Shown one piece after another: positions 17,101-22,672 of a DNA stretch of 24,448 bases. Every line of letters starts with the position of its first letter. Position 1 is the first letter of the stretch. The stretch spans positions 5,151 through 29,598 of the forward strand of contig DDSQ01000117.1 of the NCBI GenBank assembly GCA_002343845.1, in the 5' to 3' direction. Both the position numbers and the translations under genes were made by a program. The notes under the pieces were generated by a model. The model was not told where the DNA came from. It saw only the letters and a list, made by a program, of their open reading frames with translations, and did not search any database. Source of the DNA: Planctomycetes bacterium UBA2386. GTDB lineage: Bacteria; Planctomycetota; UBA1135; UBA2386.

Positions 17101-17647
17101 TCGGCTGACGCTCGCCGGGCCAGTGCTCGGTGAGGCGGACCGCTACGTGCAGCACGAGGCCGAACTGCTCAACGCGACCGGTGCGTTGCTCGTCGGGTTC
17201 CGCATCCTGAGCCACACCGCCAACGAACTGCTGGTCGATCCAGGCGTCGATGTGTTGCCGACCGGCGCGACGCAGCTGCAGGTGCGCGCCAAGTTCTTCA
17301 AGATCGTCACCAACCAGGCGGAGGGTCTCGGTTCGGTCTACGTGCCGACGGGCGGCGTACCGACCCCCATCGCCAACGTGCGCATCGGCTTCGCGTTCCA
17401 CCAGAACCCGAATCCGGCGAACATCCTGGTCGGCCGGTTCCCGTCCACCAGCGAGAACTCGTTCATCAGCAACCTCAACGATCCGGCCTTCCTGGCCTGG
17501 GTCGCCACGAACGGAGCGCCGCGCTACGTGCAGTGGGACGTGCTGTTCGACATGGCCTACAAGCCGGGGCTCCCCGTGCCGCCGTCGCTGAGCCCGGCGA
17601 CGCCGCGACCGGAACTCCACTTCCTGCGCATTCCGTTCCGCTTCTGA
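14153..17647 (+). CDS. Large glycine-rich lipoprotein with Ig-like N-terminus
   Basis: This 1164-residue protein has a lipoprotein signal ending LTAC (lipidated Cys21) followed by SGSGGG. Residues about 38-150 resemble a bacterial Ig-like domain (TDPVNGATIFLNDPISIDF), as in Big_5/SbsA-type surface proteins. Residues about 400-460 are beta-rich with short turns (FNFRNVTIPQGVTVLGRG, SGTLSVRGGNGA). Residues about 460-800 are glycine-rich, with three poly-Gly runs alternating with beta strands (VLIVKALDTITITSTGRIIA, GGMVVLMSAKGIVIEA), the look of a beta-helix or stacked-strand fold with Gly loops; several Cys occur here. The rest is beta-rich. It is probably a cell-envelope or surface protein; function unknown and no enzyme motif seen. 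ATG 14153 is fixed by the signal. It is flanked by hairpins, so it is likely transcribed alone, although it lies between argA and argJ. Confidence 0.85.
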   Translation: MKRFELARIVPLATVAALTACSGSGGGTTGELSTRFSALKTDPVNGATIFLNDPISIDFSTNVDIDSAGLTTVTFQALDQLGVPVQDELVTGSFSTDRSPGDLVAGRRLLFVPTFPTNNDFSNGGFRSGRTYLVRLVGGEGETTVLRNTDGRALESPVTFSFGTREGTQPAQLFRNPKSGGPTRTGFEVSTASDLGDVPLGLFGAPPLEVRLHFDQALNPNDTNVPVNVVTNPLYRNENLRGRIYLEYKDPVYDVGIDDYTWIPADVEIERNSLEGCTVVLRPLGVLPNNATIRAIVEATVEDISGESNVATPGYNQVFGTFRTSSAFAQQWNGIVDDFNALGNLDTTAAFPESLAEVGPGYVKAGFAFEGKSTTLEYAPTSVEVVLRTDFTQVVPSNGLPFTVSGGVFNFRNVTIPQGVTVLGRGPNPMVWLCSGTFTVSGTLSVRGGNGARVDTLQSANFAKAGGVAGPGGGNGGDGTPSATQRDLRGGTGRGPLQAAGKGGRGGYLACNAGCYTGTGYNSSGGGSGGGGGTLATQGDPNYRGTSPANINPNVPPTANTAFQQKRGYGAAGCSGDSGTRTAFLNGGEPGDLVFTDARNDNNYWGSGINMSGPGNLPIRITGELSIPVGGGGGGGGGDTSPTGACGLTSNDPPSDYSGGGGGGGGGVLIVKALDTITITSTGRIIANGGHGGGGEQVGACGEAGGGGGGAGGMVVLMSAKGIVIEAHGSTTVTPPRFLYGVPAGAIYQGNDYSFAVSADGGVCTTGGFGGVNISDKYPASGNPPLAGSTYDADPLGGFGGMGVVQLMVPPGQNLTDGTNTLLDDNITFVLPGSTTPITGAGKRQLLAWRGFPNALGTFVDDSGQPTNIGDNEGDIRPSPILLPTPFGALSRARSSWIDTGSSQRRPLAQADNGARGIVVSGTTTVGPKFEFAGIQTVGSTPGYVSYEQLGQAGVRISYPIAVGASPLASIASNATFLGKPAYRLTLAGPVLGEADRYVQHEAELLNATGALLVGFRILSHTANELLVDPGVDVLPTGATQLQVRAKFFKIVTNQAEGLGSVYVPTGGVPTPIANVRIGFAFHQNPNPANILVGRFPSTSENSFISNLNDPAFLAWVATNGAPRYVQWDVLFDMAYKPGLPVPPSLSPATPRPELHFLRIPFRF
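16040..16067 (+). repeat. GGC-rich triplet tract (poly-Gly)
   Basis: An almost pure run of GGC with one GGT encodes nine or so consecutive glycines in the lipoprotein. Being a triplet tract, slippage would change Gly number without shifting the frame. Confidence 0.8.
16126..16154 (+). repeat. Second GGC-rich triplet tract (poly-Gly)
   Basis: A further run of GGC with one GGT, about 60 bp after the first, again encoding consecutive glycines before the strand VLIVKALDTI. A shorter related tract follows near 16265-16290. Confidence 0.8.
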
Positions 17648-17702
17648 GGTTTGGGCTCGGCCAAGCCGCGCCCAAACCCCAGGTCCTGGCCGCGCCAGGA
17701 CC
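17648..17702 (+). terminator. Two tandem perfect hairpins after the lipoprotein gene
   Basis: The first begins at the base after the stop codon: GGTTTGGGC (17648-17656) pairs with GCCCAAACC (17670-17678), and inside it CGGC pairs with GCCG around CAA after one T/C mismatch. Three bases later GGTCCTGGC (17682-17690) pairs with GCCAGGACC (17694-17702) around CGC. There is no T-tract. A terminator or 3'-end stabiliser is likely. Confidence 0.6.
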
Positions 17703-17757
17703 ACGCGCCCTCGAGCAGCTCGCGGGCGCCGTTGCGGCACCGACGTGTTGCGGTGGA

Positions 17758-17763
17758 TATGGT
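17758..17763 (+). promoter_or_regulatory. Candidate leaderless promoter of argJ
   Basis: TATGGT ends 9 nt before ATG 17773, so the mRNA would begin at or just before the start codon. TTGCGG (17732-17737) upstream is 20 bp away, longer than usual. The sequence GTTGCGG occurs twice, 16 bp apart (17731 and 17747). No ARG-box-like dyad is visible here. Confidence 0.4.
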
Positions 17764-17772
17764 CCGCGCCCC

Positions 17773-18957
17773 ATGACCGTGCAGTTGGCGCCGATCCCCT
17801 CCCACGTTCCGCTGCCAGCCGGGTTCCGAGCCGCGGGGCTGCACTGCGGACTCAAGAAGAACGGTCAGCCCGACCTCGGCATCCTGCTCGCCGCCGAGCC
17901 GGTGCGCGCCGCCGCGATCTACACCAAGAACCGCCTGGTGGGCGCCCACGTGCATGTCTGCCGTGAGCACCTCGCCCGGTCCGGCGGCCTCGTTCGCGCC
18001 GTGCTCGTCAATGCCCGCAACGCCAACTGCGCGACGGGCGACCCGGGGATCGCCGATGCTCGCACCTGCTGCCGCGAACTCGCGAACCGCCTCGGCTGCC
18101 CGACGGAGCAGGTCCTGATGGCCAGCACCGGCCCGATCGGCGCGCCGCTGCCTACCGCCCGGATCGTCGACCACCTCGACGCCTTGGTCGCCCGCGCGAG
18201 CCCCGACGGCGCGATGGACTTCGCCAGGGCGATCATGACGACGGACACCTACCCGAAGGCCCGCACCGCGACGGCGGCCGGCCACGCCGCCACCGGGTTC
18301 GCCAAGGGCTCCGGGATGATCCACCCGGACATGGCGACGATGCTCGGCTTCCTGCTCACCGACGGCGCGATCGCCGATGCCGAGGCCACGGCGGCGATGC
18401 TGCGGCGCGTCGCGGACCGCAGCTTCCACCGGGTGACGATCGACGGCGACACCTCGCCCAACGACACGCTGTTCCTGCTGGCGGGCGGCTCGCGGCCGGC
18501 AACCGACCTCGAACGCACGTTGACGACGATCGCCCAGGATCTCGCGCGCACGATCGCCGCCGACGGCGAGGGGGCGACCCGCCTCTGCACGATCGAGGTC
18601 CGAGGTGCGCGCAACGAAGCCGAGGCGACGCTGGTCGGGCGCGTCATCGCCACGAGCCCCCTGGTGAAGACCGCCGTTGCCGGGCGCGATCCCAACTGGG
18701 GTCGCATCCTGTCGGCCGCGGGGCGCGCTGGCGTGCCGTTCCCTGCCGATCGCGCGCGAGTGTGGATCGGCCCCGCCGACGTCTACAGCGGCGGCCGGCC
18801 GCACCCGGAGCACGAACCCATGGCGCACCACCACCTCGTGCACGAATCGCTGGTGACGCTCGGCATCGATCTCGCGATGGGCGACGCCAGCGCCGACGTC
18901 TGGACCTGCGATTTCACCAAGGACTACGTGCAGATCAACGCCGACTACCGGAGTTGA
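17773..18957 (+). CDS. argJ: Glutamate N-acetyltransferase / ornithine acetyltransferase
   Basis: This 394-residue member of the ArgJ family moves the acetyl group from N-acetylornithine to glutamate, releasing ornithine and recycling the acetyl group. Landmarks are MASTGPIGAPLP (the oxyanion-hole region), KGSGMIHPDMATMLGF with the self-cleaving catalytic Thr189 in MAT-ML, IDGDTSPNDTLF, AGRDPNWGRILSAAGRAG, and the C-terminal DFTKDYVQINADYRS. The precursor cleaves itself before Thr189 into two chains in studied relatives. The presence of a separate argA suggests it may be monofunctional, but sequence does not decide this. It lies outside the operon, 3.9 kb from argA, behind tandem hairpins and its own promoter. 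ATG 17773 is the natural N-terminus. Its last 23 bp overlap the convergent trmO. Confidence 0.94.
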   Translation: MTVQLAPIPSHVPLPAGFRAAGLHCGLKKNGQPDLGILLAAEPVRAAAIYTKNRLVGAHVHVCREHLARSGGLVRAVLVNARNANCATGDPGIADARTCCRELANRLGCPTEQVLMASTGPIGAPLPTARIVDHLDALVARASPDGAMDFARAIMTTDTYPKARTATAAGHAATGFAKGSGMIHPDMATMLGFLLTDGAIADAEATAAMLRRVADRSFHRVTIDGDTSPNDTLFLLAGGSRPATDLERTLTTIAQDLARTIAADGEGATRLCTIEVRGARNEAEATLVGRVIATSPLVKTAVAGRDPNWGRILSAAGRAGVPFPADRARVWIGPADVYSGGRPHPEHEPMAHHHLVHESLVTLGIDLAMGDASADVWTCDFTKDYVQINADYRS

Positions 18958-19501
18958 TCGGCGGCCCGTCGGCGCGGCGCGCCGTGCGGGCCCGCGGCGG
19001 CGGCACGTCCTTCTCCTCCCACCATCGGCGGTGGTCGCCGGCAGCGGGGTCGAGGTGCGCGACGTAGCCGATGTGGGCCGCCGGAACGCTGTCGCAGTAC
19101 GGCAGGTACGGCTTGACGTCCAGCACCGGCGTGCCGTCCAGCAGGTCGTGGTCGGCGACGAACAGCTTCCGCTTCTCGATTCGCACCAGCCGCACGCACG
19201 AGAGCCCGATCGGATTCGGGCGCTGCGGTGCGCGGGTCGCGAACACGCCGCGCTTGCGAACGTCGCGCGGCGGCATCACCTGCAGCCGACTCCCGCGCGC
19301 GAGATGGCACCAGAACAGCAGCCAGACGTGGCTGAATCCGGCCAGGTCCTGCAGGCCGTTCTGCAGACCCTGGCGCAGTTCGAGCACTCCGTCGCTGCCG
19401 CGGCCGAGCCCGCTCTGCCGCGGCGCGTCGTGGTGCATGCGCTGCGACGTGCGCAGGACGCCGATCGGTTGCACGACGAGGCCAGCGGCTGGTGCGGTCA
19501 T
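18935..19501 (-). CDS. trmO: tRNA (N6-threonylcarbamoyladenosine37-N6)-methyltransferase TrmO
   Basis: This 188-residue protein belongs to the TrmO (formerly TsaA/YaeB, VirR-like) family, which uses S-adenosylmethionine to methylate t6A at position 37 of certain threonine tRNAs. Features in order: the N-terminal strand VVQPIGVLRT, FSHVWLLFW (residues 56-64), the signature RAPQRPNPIGL (90-100), and DLLDGTPVLDVKPYLPYCD (119-137). These are the core motifs of the beta-barrel SAM-binding domain. The protein is somewhat shorter than E. coli TrmO and has only a short basic tail (RARTARRADG) in place of the C-terminal domain. ATG 19501 overlaps the stop of the LysM gene (ATGA), indicating a two-gene operon. 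The 3' end overlaps argJ by 23 bp. Confidence 0.88.
   Translation of the reverse strand: MTAPAAGLVVQPIGVLRTSQRMHHDAPRQSGLGRGSDGVLELRQGLQNGLQDLAGFSHVWLLFWCHLARGSRLQVMPPRDVRKRGVFATRAPQRPNPIGLSCVRLVRIEKRKLFVADHDLLDGTPVLDVKPYLPYCDSVPAAHIGYVAHLDPAAGDHRRWWEEKDVPPPRARTARRADGPPINSGSRR
18963..18992 (+). terminator. Hairpin just after argJ
   Basis: GGCCCG (18963-18968) pairs with CGGGCC (18987-18992), and the interior contains a second self-complementary stretch, CGGCGCG against CGCGCCG. It begins 6 nt after the argJ stop and lies within the last codons of the opposing trmO gene. No T-tract; high GC makes chance pairing possible. Confidence 0.35.
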
Positions 19502-19974
19502 CGCCGATCATCCCGCCCGGCACGCGCCGCCGCGGGGATCTTCACCTTCTGGCCAGCGCGCAGCCGACGCGCGTCGTTCTCGTTCCAGCCGTTCAGCGCG
19601 AGGATCTCGCGGAATCGGTTGGCGTCGCCAAGGTGCCGGCGCGCGAGGTGGATCGGCGTGTCCCCGTCCGCGAGGGTGACCTCGAACCACGCCGGCGGAG
19701 GCGGCTCCGGCGACGGCGTGGGCGGCGGCGCGGGTGGAGCCTCCTCCGTCGAGGCCTTGCGCGGCTCCTCGGGCTCCGGTTGCGCATCGCGAGGTGCAGG
19801 CGTCACTCCCGCTGCGCGCAGCGCCTCTCGCAGCGACGACTGTTCGCCGCCGACCTCGAGCACGAGCCGATCGCCGACCTGGCCAGCGGCAGCCTCGCCG
19901 CCGCAGGCCGCGCCGGCCAGGAGCACGAGACCCGCTGCCGCGCCGCGCAGACCGCCACCGGGGATGCCGCCCAT
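19498..19974 (-). CDS. LysM-domain exported protein
   Basis: This 158-residue protein has a hydrophobic export signal (GAAAGLVLLAGAAC) ending at Cys24, a possible but imperfect lipobox because the -3 position is Gly. Residues about 30-58 are a short polar domain, 60-95 a Pro/Glu-rich linker, and 96-147 a LysM domain: WFEVTLADGDTPIHLARRHL, then an ILALNGWNE-type segment and LRAGQKVKIP. LysM domains bind peptidoglycan or chitin-like glycans, so it probably acts in the envelope. The frame continues to TTG 20010, but ATG 19974 is preferred because a complete promoter ends 7 nt upstream, giving a leaderless mRNA and a normal-length signal. It is the first gene of a pair with trmO, and divergent from psd. 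Confidence 0.78.
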   Translation of the reverse strand: MGGIPGGGLRGAAAGLVLLAGAACGGEAAAGQVGDRLVLEVGGEQSSLREALRAAGVTPAPRDAQPEPEEPRKASTEEAPPAPPPTPSPEPPPPAWFEVTLADGDTPIHLARRHLGDANRFREILALNGWNENDARRLRAGQKVKIPAAARAGRDDRR

Positions 19975-19981
19975 GCCGCGG

Positions 19982-20010
19982 ATTCTGTCGCCGGCGGCGC
20001 GGACCATCAA
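19982..20010 (-). promoter_or_regulatory. Leaderless promoter of the LysM-trmO operon
   Basis: On the minus strand TTGATG (forward 20005-20010), a 17-bp spacer and CAGAAT (19982-19987) are followed by 7 nt and then ATG 19974. Spacing is ideal for sigma-70, and the predicted start coincides with the start codon. The alternative starts at 20007 and 20010 would lie inside the -35 element. Confidence 0.5.
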
Positions 20011-20033
20011 CAGGTCGCCGCGGGCGACGGACC

Positions 20034-20063
20034 TTGCGCTGGCGCCGGTCGATCGCGCATGGT
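20034..20063 (+). promoter_or_regulatory. Leaderless promoter of psd
   Basis: TTGCGC (20034-20039), an 18-bp spacer and CATGGT (20058-20063) end 9 nt before ATG 20073. CATGGT resembles the TATGGT in front of argJ. No Shine-Dalgarno motif fits in the space. Confidence 0.42.
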
Positions 20064-20072
20064 CTGCCGACC

Positions 20073-20846
20073 ATGAGCCTGCGCGGCTTCCTGCTCACCT
20101 GCCTGCCGAAGGTCGCGCTCTCGCGAGCCTGCGGGCTGCTGTGCAGCATGCCCTTGCCACGTGCTCTGCGGCCACGGCTCTACGGCTGGTTCGCGCGCCG
20201 TTACGGCGCCGACCTCGGCCAGGTGGCGGGCGATCTCGCCGACTTCCGCAGCCTGCAGCAGTTCTTCCAACGGCCGCTGCAACCAACCGCACGACCGGTC
20301 GCCGATGCGCCGCTGGTTTGGCCGTGCGATGGCAGGATCGTCACGACCGGGCCGGTGACCGACGCCGCGATCGAGCAGGTGAAGGGCCGCCGCTACTCGC
20401 TCGCGGATCTGTTGGGCGATGCCCATCTCGCCGCCAAACTCGCCGACGGCACCCAGGCGACGATCTACCTGGCGCCGGGCGACTACCACCGGGTGCATGC
20501 GCCGTTCGCGGCCGAAGTGCTCGAGGTGCGCGCGCTGCCCGGCACGCTGTTCCCGGTGAATCCCCCCGCCGTGCGCTGCATCGACCGCCTGTTCGCGCGC
20601 AACAGCCGGCACGTGTTCGCTTGCCGGCTCGCCGACGGACGGGCTGCGGCCGTGGTCATGGTCGGCGCCTACAACGTCGGCGGCACCTCGATCACGAAGG
20701 CGCGCGGCGCCGTGCGAGCCGGTGAAGAGATCGGCCGCTTCGGCTTCGGAAGCACGGTCGTCGTCGTGGTCGGCCGCGGCGAGCCGGGGTTCCCCGTTGT
20801 GTCGCCCGAACAGCCCGTGCGCATGGGCGCCGCAGCGAGCGCCTAG
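20073..20846 (+). CDS. psd: Phosphatidylserine decarboxylase proenzyme
   Basis: This 257-residue membrane-associated enzyme makes phosphatidylethanolamine from phosphatidylserine. The proenzyme cleaves itself at the serine of FGFGST (S227, equivalent to LGST in E. coli), turning it into the pyruvoyl cofactor. The Asp-His-Ser triad is visible: D86 in WPCDGRIV, H142 in DYHRVHAPF (with H139 also conserved), and S227. VGAYNVGGTSITK is another family motif. It is shorter at the N-terminus than the E. coli enzyme (322 residues) but all catalytic parts are present. No phosphatidylserine synthase gene lies nearby. Divergent from the LysM gene (98-bp gap) and convergent with the HEAT-repeat gene, with a 16-bp palindrome between their ends. 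Confidence 0.92.
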   Translation: MSLRGFLLTCLPKVALSRACGLLCSMPLPRALRPRLYGWFARRYGADLGQVAGDLADFRSLQQFFQRPLQPTARPVADAPLVWPCDGRIVTTGPVTDAAIEQVKGRRYSLADLLGDAHLAAKLADGTQATIYLAPGDYHRVHAPFAAEVLEVRALPGTLFPVNPPAVRCIDRLFARNSRHVFACRLADGRAAAVVMVGAYNVGGTSITKARGAVRAGEEIGRFGFGSTVVVVVGRGEPGFPVVSPEQPVRMGAAASA

Positions 20847-20860
20847 GGACCTGCCGCCGT

Positions 20861-20876
20861 CCCGATCCGGATCGGG
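20861..20876. terminator. Perfect 16-bp palindrome between convergent genes
   Basis: CCCGATCCGGATCGGG reads the same on both strands. It sits in the 35-bp gap between the stops of psd (+) and the HEAT-repeat gene (-), so each transcript could form the same hairpin. No T-tract follows on either side. It may act as a two-way terminator or as a protein-binding site. Confidence 0.45.
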
Positions 20877-20881
20877 CGCGG

Positions 20882-22474
20882 CTAGCCGCTGACCGCGCGC
20901 AGAGCGACGCGAGCCTCTTCGCCGGCGCGACCCTTGGTGCGCGTCGCCAGATGCTGCAGCAAGTCGGCGGCGAAACGACGCTCCGGCCCGACGGCCGAGG
21001 AGAAATGCGTCGCGATGCGCAACAGCAGATCGGGCGTCACCGCGGCCTCCTTGCGCAGCCGCTCGAACACCGGGAATCCCGAGCGCACCAGCGCGGCGAC
21101 GAACCCCATCGCCGAGTTGCCCGGCAACATGACGTCGGCAGCGGGGCGCGAGGCGTCGTGCAGCAGCTTCGTCAAGGCGAGCTGGTAGCGGACTTCGACT
21201 TCGTCGGGAGCCGCGTTGACCAGACGAGCCAGCACGTGCAGCACGTCTTCGAACCGGCCGACCCGGCGCAGGCGCACACAGCGCTCGACCAGGAACGTCG
21301 CCAACTTGGCCGCGCCAGCCGCCATCACCACGTCGAACAGCAGGTCGGCGAGGCGTGCATTGGTCGACAGCAACTTCATCGCCTTCTCGGCCACCGCACG
21401 CAGGAACTTCGGCTGCAGGTGCTCGCGGTGCCGCGACAAGATCCCGGTCGCCGCCTCGGCGACGGTCGTCGACCGTGTCGTCAAGGCGAGCTTCAGGACC
21501 GGATCGATCGCCTGGCGGTTGTGCGCGAGACACTCGACGGCCGCGGCGCGGAACCGTTCGTCGTCGTGATCGAGCAGCTTCAACGCAACACGAGCGATCT
21601 CGGCCCCGCCCGCCGTGCGCAGCATGCGCAGCGCGAACAACCGCTGTTCGGGATGGCGAGCGACCAGCAGCCGCTTCAACACCGGCAGCAGTGCGTCGGG
21701 GACCTCCGGCAGTTCGGCGAGAACCTCGCGCGCGGCCTCGTGCACGTCCTTCTGTGCCGGGTCCTCGAGCAGGTCCATCATCGAACGCACCTGCGCCGCC
21801 GTGAGTTTGCTGCCGCGCAGCGCGCGGAACGCTGCCGAGCGCACGACCGGCGGCGACTGCGGGCCAGTCAGGCTCGCGAGCCACGGGCGCGAACCCTCGG
21901 CGTCGACGGCTGCCAACACGGCCACCACCTGGGACAAGCAGGTGTCGGGCAACGCGCCGGCCAGATGCTTGGACAGGCCATCGCGCAACTGCTTCTGCAG
22001 CGCCGCCGTGAACTGGGCGGCGTTCGCCAGCAACGCCTTCGCCGCCGGCGCCGTCGTCTCTGGCGTCAGCAGCGCGTGGACGAACACCGGCATGCTCTCC
22101 TTGCCGAGTTGGCGCGCGAGGATGCCGAGGATGCGCAGCCGCAACTCGATCTGGCCGTCTTGGTAGGCCGTGGCGAGCACCGGATGCGTGTCGTCGCCGA
22201 GCTCGGCTGCGACGTGGGCCGCATGTTCGCCGACGCTGTCGGTTTCGATGGCAGCCCGCGCGATGATCTCGATCGCCTCGGTGGTGCGGATCTTGCCAAG
22301 GGCATCCAGGCAGAATCGCGCCAGGACCGGGGACCGACGCATGCCAGCCGCGAGCGCCCGCACGACACTCGGCTCCTTGACTCGGAGCTCACCAAGAACC
22401 TGCGCAGCAGCGACTTGGAGCTCCGGCTTGCCCTGTTCGAGCAACCCGGCAATGGTCTTGAGGGTGTCGTTCAT
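20882..22474 (-). CDS. HEAT-repeat protein
   Basis: This 530-residue, nearly all-helical protein is built from repeated helix pairs of about 35 residues, such as LQVAAAQVLGELRVKEPSVV, FCLDALGKIRTTEAIEIIAR, LRLRILGILARQLGKESMPV, EAAREVLAELPEVPDALLPV, LFALRMLRTAGGAEIARVAL and RAAAVECLAHNRQAIDPVLK. This is the HEAT/armadillo-like solenoid pattern used for protein binding. The last 150 residues (from about RRVGRFEDVLHVLARLV) look more like a TPR-like or other helical region. There is no signal peptide, so it is probably cytoplasmic, and no catalytic motif; partner and role are unknown. ATG 22474 gives a sensible start, but no strong ribosome site is seen. It stands alone, facing psd and divergent from the glycosyltransferase. 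Confidence 0.82.
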   Translation of the reverse strand: MNDTLKTIAGLLEQGKPELQVAAAQVLGELRVKEPSVVRALAAGMRRSPVLARFCLDALGKIRTTEAIEIIARAAIETDSVGEHAAHVAAELGDDTHPVLATAYQDGQIELRLRILGILARQLGKESMPVFVHALLTPETTAPAAKALLANAAQFTAALQKQLRDGLSKHLAGALPDTCLSQVVAVLAAVDAEGSRPWLASLTGPQSPPVVRSAAFRALRGSKLTAAQVRSMMDLLEDPAQKDVHEAAREVLAELPEVPDALLPVLKRLLVARHPEQRLFALRMLRTAGGAEIARVALKLLDHDDERFRAAAVECLAHNRQAIDPVLKLALTTRSTTVAEAATGILSRHREHLQPKFLRAVAEKAMKLLSTNARLADLLFDVVMAAGAAKLATFLVERCVRLRRVGRFEDVLHVLARLVNAAPDEVEVRYQLALTKLLHDASRPAADVMLPGNSAMGFVAALVRSGFPVFERLRKEAAVTPDLLLRIATHFSSAVGPERRFAADLLQHLATRTKGRAGEEARVALRAVSG

Positions 22475-22545
22475 TCCGTCCGTCGCTTACGCAGAGCCGC
22501 CATCGGCGCAGCAAGGACCGCGCGACGGGCGGGGAAAGCGGGCGC

Positions 22546-22551
22546 ATTATG
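22546..22551 (-). promoter_or_regulatory. Candidate -10 of the HEAT-repeat gene
   Basis: On the minus strand CATAAT matches the -10 consensus at five of six bases and stands out as AT-rich in this divergent gap. It lies about 71 nt upstream of ATG 22474. No convincing -35 is present. A perfect 10-bp palindrome, TTGGCGCCAA (22581-22590), lies just upstream and could be an operator. Confidence 0.35.
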
Positions 22552-22657
22552 CAATCGGCCGAGGCCGCCCGCCACTGGCTTTGGCGCCAACAAACGCGCG
22601 CCCGAAGGCGGCCGCGACTCGCGGTCGCGTTCCACAAGCCATTGTCGTATGAGGGAC

Positions 22658-22663
22658 TAGGCT
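22658..22663 (+). promoter_or_regulatory. Candidate -10 of the glycosyltransferase gene (leaderless)
   Basis: TAGGCT ends 9 nt before ATG 22673, with no Shine-Dalgarno motif between. No -35 at normal spacing was seen. Confidence 0.33.
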
Positions 22664-22672
22664 TCCTCGCCC

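Noticed and set aside
14123..17740. 1205-codon open frame on the minus strand across the lipoprotein gene
   Set aside because: Its translation is dominated by Arg, Ala, Val and His with no domain pattern. It mirrors the real gene, as is common in very GC-rich DNA.
17731..17753. GTTGCGG direct repeat as a CRISPR or mobile-element end
   Set aside because: Only two 7-bp copies 16 bp apart, with no spacer series, target duplication or transposase.
20007..21884. 625-codon minus-strand frame across psd and the HEAT-repeat gene
   Set aside because: Arg/Ala-rich, with no domains, and it crosses the convergent ends of two real genes.
22544..22554. GCATTATGC as a possible ARG box
   Set aside because: The half-sites are only one base apart instead of four, there is no second box, and the neighbouring genes are unrelated to arginine.
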